From the NCBI GenBank assembly GCA_012523385.1, contig JAAYIO010000029.1, positions 1 through 15,092 of the forward strand: a stretch of 15,092 nucleotides of DNA, written 5' to 3'. Both the position numbers and the translations under genes were made by a program. Every line of letters starts with the position of its first letter. The stretch's first letter is position 1. This document shows positions 8,286 to 14,379 of the stretch, piece by piece. Source of the stretch: Methanomicrobiales archaeon. Its GTDB lineage: Archaea; Halobacteriota; Methanomicrobia; Methanomicrobiales; Methanomicrobiaceae. Below the pieces are notes generated by a model. It ran no database searches and was not told where the DNA came from. It worked only from the letters and a program-made list of their open reading frames with translations.

Positions 8286-8912
8286 TTATTTTTTCAGAAA
8301 TGTCCCTGAGAGAACTTCCCGCGGATAGCGAGTGCCGCGAACCCGCATCTCCCATCGTTCGGTCTGTATTGATCCGTCCCATTTCTCATTTGAAAAGAGG
8401 GATTCAACCTCAGACGGGGTAAAATAGTGGGTCATCACACCATCTCCCCGGAGAAAACTATTCTCCCCGGCAGATTTGCCCTTACCACAGCGAAAATCTG
8501 CGACCGAGAATTCCCGAAAGAAGAGGATGCCACCGGGCACGAGAATCCGTTCGAGTTCTGCTGTGGCGCGAAGGCGATCAGATTCACTGAGTGCACCAAT
8601 GATATGGACGGCAAGGACAGCGTTAAATGTGCCATCCCGGAAGGGGAGATCTCGGATATCCGCCTGAATAAAGCATGCGCCGGGTACGACATCTCTCGCA
8701 AGGTGGAGTGCAGATTCAGCGATATCACAGCCGGTTACGCTGCATCCGTTTCTGGTGAGGGTCGCAAGGGTCTTTCCGTTGCCGCATCCTGCTTCGAGCA
8801 CCCTTGCGCCAGCGGGGAATGATGGTATTCCTGTTGCTTGCCCCTGCCAGAGTGCGCCTCTTTGGCGGTAATTATTCTCCCATGCATCCATTATTTCCTC
8901 AGCCTTCTCCAT
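8286..8912 (-). CDS. Class I SAM-dependent methyltransferase, METTL/Trm140-like C-terminus
   Basis: A 208-residue Rossmann-fold methyltransferase. Motif I is VLEAGCGNGKTL (38-49), the acidic ribose-binding position is in GCDIAES (61-67), motif III-like QADIRDLPF is at 83-91, and RILVPGGILFF lies at 122-132. After the core, FRCGKG (140-145), ENSFLRGDGVMTHYFT (150-165) and the following SEVESLF recall the conserved block of the eukaryotic METTL2/6/8-Trm140 tRNA 3-methylcytidine family (of the type 'rf..Gq...eNfyvRgDGTr.yFFt.eel..LF'). An RNA substrate is therefore plausible but unproven; plain type-11 methyltransferases cannot be excluded. Start: the ATG at 8912 gives the longest protein, but the ATG at 8891 (MDAWENNYRQRG) has GAGG five bases upstream and may be the real start. 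The stop is TAA at 8288-8286. Confidence 0.85.
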   Translation of the reverse strand: MEKAEEIMDAWENNYRQRGALWQGQATGIPSFPAGARVLEAGCGNGKTLATLTRNGCSVTGCDIAESALHLARDVVPGACFIQADIRDLPFRDGTFNAVLAVHIIGALSESDRLRATAELERILVPGGILFFREFSVADFRCGKGKSAGENSFLRGDGVMTHYFTPSEVESLFSNEKWDGSIQTERWEMRVRGTRYPREVLSGTFLKK

Positions 8913-8952
8913 GAATCGCTCTGTTTTTTGATCACGGTTGCATCCTTTCGTG

Positions 8953-8961
8953 TTATATATA
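8953..8961 (-). promoter_or_regulatory. TATA box between divergent genes
   Basis: The minus-strand reading is TATATATAA, an excellent box A. Transcription toward the methyltransferase would start near 8930, 20-40 nt before its possible start codons. The core is nearly symmetric, so it might also serve the plus-strand 2TM gene. Confidence 0.5.
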
Positions 8962-9074
8962 CAGTTGTTCGAACCGCATATCTGTGCTGTGAAGGAAGTG
9001 TACTCTCAATCGTTCCACAGGTTTTTTTCCTTCCGACCCTTAAATAACAAATACTTATGCAAAAGGAGATAGAA

Positions 9075-9323
9075 ATGACGGTTCGACCAGACGAACCGAT
9101 CCAAGGTGGGAAAGATGGAAGGGGCAGAGATATTCTCACAGACCTCCCTATGCGGGGTCTTGTTTATCATGCTGTGCTCTATCTGGGAATCATGCTGATT
9201 CTTTTCGCAGTGAATCTCAAAATAGCTCCGGAAACACTTTGGGTAGTATGGATTGCTGTTCTTTGGGGTATCCTGCTCATCTGGAATGCATGGCAGGTTT
9301 TTCGCCCGACGAGCAGAATTTAG
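9075..9323 (+). CDS. Small 2TM-domain membrane protein
   Basis: An 82-residue protein with a polar N-terminus (about 1-28) and two hydrophobic segments at about 30-49 and 53-74. The pattern 'YHAvlYlgimlilFavNl....wvvWiavlWGilLiwnawqvf' fits the 2TM domain family found across bacteria and archaea, often beside regulators; its biochemical role is unknown. Start choice: the frame extends to an ATG at 9057, but the ATG at 9075 has GGAGAT at 9065-9070 and is preferred. Its stop codon overlaps the stop of the convergent tsr3 gene by 4 bp. A box A-like TTAAATA sits at 9040-9046, very close to the start, and a T7 run at 9022-9028 separates the gene from the shared TATA box. Confidence 0.75.
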   Translation: MTVRPDEPIQGGKDGRGRDILTDLPMRGLVYHAVLYLGIMLILFAVNLKIAPETLWVVWIAVLWGILLIWNAWQVFRPTSRI

Positions 9324-9811
9324 ATATAACAGGACTGTATCTCAACCACCTCGGCGGAGTCCTTTGCACAAGCATACTCCGTAAGGGGGTCATGATTCAC
9401 CTCTAAAAACCGCATTCCCCAGCTGAATGCCGAGAGTATCTCTTCTGCCTGCTCTTTTTCACCCAGAATGGCAAGGGCTGCGGCAAATGCCTCGACCGAG
9501 TTGAGCATAAACGGCCGCCCGAAATGACCGGGGTTTGCCGCCACCAGAAACGGGAGTGCCCGGCGAAGAGGCCAGCGGGAAACCTGAATCTCTTCAAAGA
9601 CCTCCCATGAACAGTCGAGAACTGTTAGGGATTTTGGTGACCGATCCCCGGGTGAGAGTGCCTGCGGTGCTTTTGGGTCAAGAATGAGGCTTGAGCGGGG
9701 TATTTTTTCCACCCGAGAAAAAACCTGCACGCATCCGCGACGCTCGAGTTTTTTGACTGAACATCGCCGAGGATCGCAGGAATTGTCACGGTAGGCAAAG
9801 AGGGGAATCAT
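9320..9811 (-). CDS. tsr3: Tsr3: rRNA aminocarboxypropyltransferase
   Basis: A 163-residue protein matching the Tsr3/DUF367 family. In that family the enzyme transfers the 3-amino-3-carboxypropyl group of SAM to a hypermodified uridine of small-subunit rRNA, late in ribosome assembly. Visible signatures are an RLI-like N-terminal DPRRCSVKKLERRG (13-26), ILDPKAPQALSPGDR (43-57), LDCSWE (65-70), RALPFLVAANP (84-94), NSVEAFAAALAILG (104-117) and FSWGMRFLEVNHDPL (129-143). The length is typical for archaeal members. The ATG at 9811 has GG directly in front and no strong ribosome site, so a leaderless or short-leader transcript is likely. It is divergent from the fusion gene at 9848 with only 36 bp between starts, and converges with the 2TM gene with a 4-bp overlap. 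Confidence 0.88.
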   Translation of the reverse strand: MIPLFAYRDNSCDPRRCSVKKLERRGCVQVFSRVEKIPRSSLILDPKAPQALSPGDRSPKSLTVLDCSWEVFEEIQVSRWPLRRALPFLVAANPGHFGRPFMLNSVEAFAAALAILGEKEQAEEILSAFSWGMRFLEVNHDPLTEYACAKDSAEVVEIQSCYI

Positions 9812-9847
9812 CCTTTATCTAATGGTTGTTTGCATAGTGAATAATCA

Positions 9848-10693
9848 ATGTATGTACTCATGTGCCCCTGCATCGCGAAGCCCTCCTTCCGTGCGGTGGG
9901 GATAACAAACGATGCCGACCTCGAAGCATTCTTTCGGGCACAGGAGCGTTGCCGTGCGTTTGATATTGATATGGTGATGATGCCCTGTTCTGAGACCGAA
10001 TATCTGGGCCCGGAACATCCGCCGGGGCCCTATATTGGTCGGCTTGACTCGCCTGCGTTTGCAGCTATTCTGGACCGTTCCGAAAAAATGGTTCGAGAGA
10101 TTATCGCTGAGCGGGGCGCTCCTCTCTGCATCGTGGGGGTGGATTCGTCTCCGGTATGTGGGGTGAACCAGTGGTACCGGACTGATGAACGTCACTCTGG
10201 CAGGGGTGTCTTTCTCTCGCGGTTTCCTGAGATTCCTGCAATTGATGTCTATGACTTTGCCCGTTATCGGGTCTACCTTGCGGCCCCCCTTTTTTCAGAG
10301 GCCGAACGGGCATATAATCGCTCAGTTGCCGATCTTCTCGGGCAGCATCTCTTTACGGTCCATCTGCCGCAGGAATGTGGGGATTCCTCTGCCTTACGAT
10401 CCGCGGACCACACGAGGGCCATCTTTACGGAGAATCTTGCCGCCCTCGGTGAGTCAGATGTCGTGGTCGCTGTCATCGACGGGGCAGATGCGGATTCCGG
10501 TACGGCGTGGGAGATGGGGTATGCCTATGCACAGGGCATTCCGGTCATCGCTGTTCGCACCGATTTCCGGCAGGCAGGTATCACTGAACGGGTGAATCTG
10601 ATGCTTGAGGTATCTGCCGTTGTCACAGACAGCGCCACGCATCTGCCCCGTCTTCTTTCTTCCCCCGTATCTGCCCGTGAAAAGGTGATGTGA
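9848..10693 (+). CDS. Fusion of TudS-like desulfidase domain and nucleoside 2-deoxyribosyltransferase domain
   Basis: A 281-residue cytoplasmic protein with two parts. Residues 1-135 resemble TudS/DUF523-related proteins, whose known members use a [4Fe-4S] cluster to remove sulfur from thiouracil: CPC at 6-8, MMPCSE at 44-49 and GVDSSPVCGVN at 97-107 place three conserved Cys (C6 or C8, C47, C104). Residues 140-240 match nucleoside 2-deoxyribosyltransferase: RVYLAAPLFSEAE (141-153), DVVVAVIDG (204-212) and DSGTAWEMGYAYAQGIPV (216-233), with Glu222 at the nucleophile position. NDT enzymes swap or hydrolyse the base of deoxynucleosides. Joined, the two suggest handling of thiolated or damaged bases, but the substrate is inferred. 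The start could also be the ATG at 9860. Upstream AGTGA (9836-9840) is a weak ribosome site. Confidence 0.82.
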   Translation: MYVLMCPCIAKPSFRAVGITNDADLEAFFRAQERCRAFDIDMVMMPCSETEYLGPEHPPGPYIGRLDSPAFAAILDRSEKMVREIIAERGAPLCIVGVDSSPVCGVNQWYRTDERHSGRGVFLSRFPEIPAIDVYDFARYRVYLAAPLFSEAERAYNRSVADLLGQHLFTVHLPQECGDSSALRSADHTRAIFTENLAALGESDVVVAVIDGADADSGTAWEMGYAYAQGIPVIAVRTDFRQAGITERVNLMLEVSAVVTDSATHLPRLLSSPVSAREKVM

Positions 10694-10701
10694 ATATTTA
10701 G

Positions 10702-10729
10702 GGCATGTAATGCCAATTAAACATTTTTT
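10702..10729 (+). terminator. Hairpin plus T6 terminator after the fusion gene
   Basis: GGCAT (10702-10706) and ATGCC (10710-10714) form a short hairpin, followed by six T at 10724-10729, directly after the stop codon at 10693. Confidence 0.5.
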
Positions 10730-10779
10730 GGATTTTCTGGGTTTCTATGATAAGGATGTTCTTATGGGGTGAGGAGATC

Positions 10780-10787
10780 TTTTATGG
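10780..10787 (+). promoter_or_regulatory. Box A of the 107-residue helical protein gene
   Basis: TTTTATGG would start transcription near 10808 and leave a leader of about 20 nt carrying the ribosome site GGAGG at 10816-10820. Confidence 0.4.
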
Positions 10788-10827
10788 AATGCCGTCCAAG
10801 AAGCGATCAATCCACGGAGGATTCAAA

Positions 10828-11151
10828 ATGACGGATAGTAAATTAACCAAAAAAGACAGCACTCGCAAAGCGTATATTGAACAGGCACGTGCCCGGCTGG
10901 CTGAGGTCAAGCGGCTGGATGGACGGAATTGTGATCTTTTGCTGCATGCATCAGATCCTATGCGGCGGGAAATGACATCCTGCAATGTGGATGTAGGAAT
11001 GTATATCCGTCTCGCAGAGGTTGAGATTGATCTCCTTGAGCACGCTGATGAAAACGAATGGGGCTCACGGCGCAGAAGTGTGGACAGTGCCGTCGGGAAA
11101 GCGGTAGCCGAGTTGGAACGATCCAACGCCATTCTGAAGGTCCCGAAATAG
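10828..11151 (+). CDS. Small helical protein of unknown function
   Basis: I do not recognise the family. The protein has 107 residues, is highly charged, and is predicted by eye to be almost wholly helical. Heptad-like hydrophobic spacing runs through AYIEQARARLAEVKRL (15-30), through MYIRLAEVEIDLLEHA (about 56-71) and again near the C-terminus (VGKAVAELERSNAIL). There are two Cys and no signal peptide or membrane segment, so it is probably a cytoplasmic coiled-coil or helical bundle. Start: the frame is open back to an ATG at 10747, but the ATG at 10828 has GGAGG at 10816-10820, 7 nt upstream, and a box A at the right distance. It stands alone between two terminators. Confidence 0.75.
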   Translation: MTDSKLTKKDSTRKAYIEQARARLAEVKRLDGRNCDLLLHASDPMRREMTSCNVDVGMYIRLAEVEIDLLEHADENEWGSRRRSVDSAVGKAVAELERSNAILKVPK

Positions 11152-11483
11152 TGCCTCGGATGATAGTATATCCCGATTTATCGTTTCGGAATCCTATCTC
11201 CCACCCTTTTTTTGACTCTTCTCTGTGTTTAAATCTCTGCATGTTTTCCTGCCGTAATGACGGTTACATTTTCTGTTTTTCGATAAAGTTACTGAGGTCG
11301 CTTATTATTTAGATGATGATTCAGCTGTGTGATTGCGGCATAAATCCGTACCAATTTTAAAAGTATAATGGTCTGTGTTTTTTCCCTCTGAATCGGTGGG
11401 GCATGAAAACAGGAGTGTGCAGGAATCGTCTTGAGTATAGTGGATAATAAAAACGATCTCTTATCGGCCGTTCGTTAAAAATG
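11152..11483. other. Left part of a 750-bp gene-free region
   Basis: After the T7 terminator this is AT-rich DNA with several poly-A or poly-T patches and no open frame with a ribosome site or recognisable protein. I see no repeat or tRNA here. Confidence 0.4.
11207..11213 (+). terminator. T7 terminator after the helical protein gene
   Basis: Seven T about 55 nt after the stop codon at 11151, preceded by a C-rich stretch, fit archaeal oligo-T termination. Confidence 0.5.
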
Positions 11484-11494
11484 CTTAAAAAATA
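11484..11494 (+). promoter_or_regulatory. Box A of a candidate non-coding RNA
   Basis: CTTAAAAAATA is a good archaeal TATA element. A transcript starting about 25 nt after its centre would begin at about 11515, exactly at the GC-rich 5' arm AGGGGCGC. Confidence 0.4.
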
Positions 11495-11514
11495 GATTTC
11501 TGAGGTTTAAAGTC

Positions 11515-11760
11515 AGGGGCGCGGGGTGTGGGTATTGGTTTGTTATGGTACGTGTGTTGAGAGGTGTGTGTTTGTGTGTATGGTTTTGATCCGGTGCGCC
11601 CCCTTTCCCTAGTATCTCATGGTCTCCCTGGTGAGTGTATCCGTACCTTCTTAGATTTCCCTGGTCGAAGAAATCCGGATGCAGCCGCTGTGTAGCTTTG
11701 GTGAAACCACTGCGGGGAGTGGTGTATTGGTTCCCAACTTGTGCCAGCTGGTACTAATAT
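11515..11760 (+). ncRNA. Candidate structured non-coding RNA, family unknown
   Basis: No protein frame is credible here, but potential stems are frequent. AGGGGCGC (11515-11522) pairs with GCGCCCCCT (11596-11604) with one bulged C, enclosing a G/U-rich loop that has a single C in 68 nt. GATTTC (11654-11659) pairs with GAAATC (11670-11675). ACCACT (11706-11711) pairs with AGTGGT (11718-11723) across GCGGGG. GTGCCAGCTGGTAC (11741-11754) is nearly palindromic. CCCTGGT occurs twice, at 11626-11632 and 11659-11665. A box A lies about 25 nt upstream. I see neither the SRP RNA GGAAGG-type apical motif nor RNase P core motifs. The 3' end is a guess because no T run marks it. Confidence 0.3.
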
Positions 11761-11779
11761 CATATTCGGGGCACTCGTA

Positions 11780-11789
11780 TTTAAATATA
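11780..11789 (+). promoter_or_regulatory. Distal box A of the HTH-PAS regulator gene
   Basis: TTTAAATATA is a near-ideal archaeal TATA element. Transcription near 11810 would give a leader of about 90 nt. The inverted repeat at 11796-11808 lies between this box and the expected start, a typical repressor position. Confidence 0.5.
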
Positions 11790-11795
11790 TTGTCT

Positions 11796-11859
11796 AATGC
11801 CTGGCATTGACGTGTGCGCCACTATGGTGCATTGGGTCGTGGCATTGGCTAATGCATTA
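11796..11859. promoter_or_regulatory. Cluster of GCATT half-sites, probable operator
   Basis: AATGCC-T-GGCATT (11796-11808) is a perfect 6-bp inverted repeat around one base. GGCATTGGCTAATGC (11841-11855) holds a second GCATT/AATGC pair, followed at once by AATGCATT. A further GCATTG lies at 11829-11834. In all, GCATT occurs six times on the two strands within 64 bp, directly ahead of a gene whose product has an N-terminal HTH. Autoregulation is an inference. Confidence 0.5.
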
Positions 11860-11865
11860 ACGATA

Positions 11866-11877
11866 CCTATAATATAT
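11866..11877 (+). promoter_or_regulatory. Proximal box A, likely leaderless start of the HTH-PAS gene
   Basis: CCTATAATATAT lies about 25-30 nt before the ATG at 11901. The gene has no ribosome site, so a leaderless mRNA from this box is the simplest reading. Confidence 0.5.
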
Positions 11878-11900
11878 GGGCCGGAAAATGCTATTCATAC

Positions 11901-13601
11901 ATGCTCGGTGCCTTTCCTGAAGAATTAACCCGCATTTCTGAGGTTCTCAAGGAGAATCCCAAAGGTATGGCTGTCCGCGAAATCGCAGATGCCATTGGGA
12001 TGAAGCGGAACACGGTCTCGCGCTATCTGGACATGCTTCGTGTGGCAGGGCAGGTGGATATGAAGACCTATGGCAAGGCAAAGGTGTTCTATGTCTCACA
12101 ACGAATGCCCATCTCTGCAATGATGAATTGTGCGGTTGATATGGTATTTGTCGTGGACCCATTGATTACCGTCGTCGAAGCAAACGACGCCATCTGCACC
12201 TTTTTGAAAGGGTGCCGGGATGATATCGTAGGCAGAAATATGCGGGATTCCGCACTTGTGGCTTTTGACCATCCCCTGATCGTAGGCCGCATCAATGATG
12301 CGATGGAAGGGAGAGGTTCAACAGATGAACTCCGGTATATGCGGATGGATGGTGAGCTCTACTTCCGGGTCAAGACGATTCCCACCGTTCTCAATTCCGG
12401 TCAGCCGGGAGTAGCTGTTGTCATGGAGGACATCACTGGAAAGAAGGTGGCAGAAGAAGCTCTCCGTGATAGTGAACTGAAGTTCCGTACCCTTGTTGAA
12501 GATATTAGTGATGCAATATGGATCATCGGGGAGGGCGAGACATTTTTCTACGTGAGTCCGCGCACAGAAGATATATTGGGATATCTGCCGGAAGATATGG
12601 AGGGAGAGTCGCTCTTCTCATTCATTCCTGAATCAAAGCACGTAGGGGTGAAGGCAGCCCTTGAGGTATGTCACACATCCCCTCGGGGAGGGTCTGTGAT
12701 ACCCATCTCTATGCGCCATAAAGATGGACATCTGGTTGATGTAGAGGTCAGTGCATCCCCCCAGTATGACCTTCTGGGAGATTTTACCGGGTACCGTGCG
12801 GTCTGCAGGAATGTGAGTGAACGGCGGGCACAGGAACGCAGACTTCGGCAGTGGAAGTCGTTTCTCTTTTCCATTGTTCAGAATATCCCTGCAAAGGTGA
12901 TGGTTACAAATGCAACCGATCGGTCAATCGTGTTTGTGAATCAGTCATTTGAGGAGATGTTTGGCTTTTCCTCTGAAGATATGGCCGGTAAAAAATGCAC
13001 CGCGTTTTTTACGCCGACTCTCTGCCGCACGCTCCTGTGCGGGGATGAAGAGGTTCTGCAGTCCGGGAAAGAGGTGGAATTACCCCGGGTTGTTGCAGAT
13101 GTACCTGCTCTGGGGGAACGAACTCTCTGGGTCAAAAAGATACCCATACTCTCCGGTAAAGGCGATCTTCGGTATATACTGGGAATTTACCGGGATGTGA
13201 CGGATACCGTCTGTAATGAACAGCGCATTCGTGCTGAACGGGATCAGGCACGTCAGTCACTCGATGCGGCGGGCGTATTAATTGCCGTTATTAGCCCGGA
13301 GGGGGGCATCCGGACGATGAACCGCCGGGGCAGTGAGATGCTCGGCTATTCGGCGGACGCCCTTATCGGCAGAAACTGGTTTGATACCGTTGTGCCGTCG
13401 CAATCCAGAGGAGTGGTGCGACAACGGTTTTTAGCCGTCCTCAAAACAGGAATTTTCCCTGCGGTGTCTGAGAATGGTTTCCTTCTTCGTGCTGACGGAA
13501 CGCTGATCCCGGTAGCCTGGCAAAATGCCCTATTGCCGGGTGAGGACTGGGCTCCGGCAGGGGTAGTCACCTCTGCTGAAGCATTGCCTGATATGCCGTG
13601 A
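11901..13601 (+). CDS. HTH-PAS transcriptional regulator with four PAS domains
   Basis: A 566-residue soluble protein. Residues 8-66 form a winged helix-turn-helix of the kind that opens many methanogen PAS regulators: ISEVLKENPKGMAVREIADA (12-31), then recognition helix KRNTVSRYLDMLRVAG (35-50) and a wing ending VFYV. About four PAS domains follow at 75-185, 190-310, 318-435 and 450-555. The third has three close Cys (C366, C375, C380), and the second-third linker is rich in Arg and Gln, as in signalling helices. No kinase, cyclase or phosphodiesterase domain follows the last PAS, so the DNA-binding head is the only visible output: a one-component regulator that reads signals through PAS. 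The target genes are unknown; the GCATT cluster upstream makes its own gene a candidate. No ribosome site; the ATG is placed by the proximal box A. Confidence 0.88.
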   Translation: MLGAFPEELTRISEVLKENPKGMAVREIADAIGMKRNTVSRYLDMLRVAGQVDMKTYGKAKVFYVSQRMPISAMMNCAVDMVFVVDPLITVVEANDAICTFLKGCRDDIVGRNMRDSALVAFDHPLIVGRINDAMEGRGSTDELRYMRMDGELYFRVKTIPTVLNSGQPGVAVVMEDITGKKVAEEALRDSELKFRTLVEDISDAIWIIGEGETFFYVSPRTEDILGYLPEDMEGESLFSFIPESKHVGVKAALEVCHTSPRGGSVIPISMRHKDGHLVDVEVSASPQYDLLGDFTGYRAVCRNVSERRAQERRLRQWKSFLFSIVQNIPAKVMVTNATDRSIVFVNQSFEEMFGFSSEDMAGKKCTAFFTPTLCRTLLCGDEEVLQSGKEVELPRVVADVPALGERTLWVKKIPILSGKGDLRYILGIYRDVTDTVCNEQRIRAERDQARQSLDAAGVLIAVISPEGGIRTMNRRGSEMLGYSADALIGRNWFDTVVPSQSRGVVRQRFLAVLKTGIFPAVSENGFLLRADGTLIPVAWQNALLPGEDWAPAGVVTSAEALPDMP

Positions 13602-13633
13602 ACGTATAGTGATCCTGTATCATAATTGCCTAA

Positions 13634-13643
13634 CCATTTAGTA
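13634..13643 (+). promoter_or_regulatory. Weak box A of the surface protein gene
   Basis: ACCATTTAGT lies about 25-30 nt before the ATG at 13666. The gene lacks a ribosome site, so a leaderless transcript is possible. The match to the consensus is poor. Confidence 0.3.
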
Positions 13644-13665
13644 TCTGGCCCGCAGTATACCCTAT

Positions 13666-14268
13666 ATGAGTTTCCTGCCGTTCTGGTCATGGGATAGGTA
13701 TGGTCATTTTCTGCCATTTTTCTTTTCAGCCCTGATCATTTTGTCTTTGGTTTGTATGGGTCCTGTTTCAGCGAAAACAGACAGCGTTGATCTGGTGGAG
13801 ACATCTTCTGTCTATCCCATGGGTGATACTATCACGTTTCAGGGCGAGACGAATCTCGCCCCCGGCACCATTCTTCTGATTACTGTAGAAGAGGCGGCAT
13901 TCCTCCCCTCCGAAAAGGGGGATGAAAAAATATTCTCCGGAACCTCAGGGACCGTGGTGGTGCAGGCAGGGTCTCCTCCTTTCTGGTCATTCTCCTTTAA
14001 TACTCTCGGATGGTCGGCGGGGAAGTATCAGTTCATTGTTGAAGTGCCGAAGACAGGAGTCACGCAGTCAGGGACATTCTCACTCGTTGCGGTTGAAAAG
14101 CTACCTGATGCGCCCGACCTGACACCACCGGCACCGACCTTTACGGATACATCACTACCCCCGCACTCATCCGCAACTGTTCCGTCACCTGCTACTGTGC
14201 CGCTCTCCCCCGCGGTCTGTATGGCGGGATTTGCCTGTATGTATCTCTTTCGAGCGAAACCCTCCTGA
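13666..14268 (+). CDS. Secreted surface protein with Ig-like body and Pro/Thr/Ser-rich C-terminal anchor
   Basis: A 200-residue protein with a long signal peptide (hydrophobic core about 15-32, likely cleaved after the VSA at 34-36). A beta-rich domain at about 40-142 contains YPMGDTITFQGETNLAPGT (50-68), SGTVVVQ, WSFSFNTLGWSAGKYQFIVE and SGTFSLV. This pattern recurs in methanogen surface proteins that begin with 'GdtiTf.GetnLapGt' and is probably an Ig-like fold. A Pro/Thr/Ser-rich linker (about 147-180) leads to a short hydrophobic stretch (AVCMAGFACMYLF) and a basic end (RAKPS). That layout resembles archaeosortase-type sorting tails, although the canonical PGF motif is missing, so simple membrane anchoring is equally likely. 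The linker may be glycosylated. No enzymatic role is visible. Confidence 0.75.
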   Translation: MSFLPFWSWDRYGHFLPFFFSALIILSLVCMGPVSAKTDSVDLVETSSVYPMGDTITFQGETNLAPGTILLITVEEAAFLPSEKGDEKIFSGTSGTVVVQAGSPPFWSFSFNTLGWSAGKYQFIVEVPKTGVTQSGTFSLVAVEKLPDAPDLTPPAPTFTDTSLPPHSSATVPSPATVPLSPAVCMAGFACMYLFRAKPS

Positions 14269-14325
14269 AATATGCTGAAAAACCGAGTCGTTTTGAGTGT
14301 GTAATATCGTTCTGGTAAAAAGGCA

Positions 14326-14333
14326 GGTATATC
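14326..14333 (+). promoter_or_regulatory. Box A of the cardiolipin synthase gene
   Basis: GGTATATC would start transcription near 14355, leaving a leader of about 25 nt that carries the ribosome site GGAGAGG at 14367-14373. Confidence 0.45.
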
Positions 14334-14379
14334 TGTTTGGGGCCGGGATCTTTAGCTGAACAAAAAGGAGAGGAAGTCT

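Noticed and set aside
8427..8822. 131-codon plus-strand frame opposite the methyltransferase
   Set aside because: The minus-strand frame contains a complete set of methyltransferase motifs, so this is its shadow.
11058..11312. 84-codon plus-strand frame overlapping the helical protein gene
   Set aside because: It lies largely in another frame of a better supported gene and runs over its T7 terminator.
11515..11760. SRP RNA, RNase P RNA or cobalamin riboswitch
   Set aside because: The key conserved cores of these RNAs are not visible; the CCACTGCGGGGAGTGG hairpin alone is not enough to call a riboswitch.
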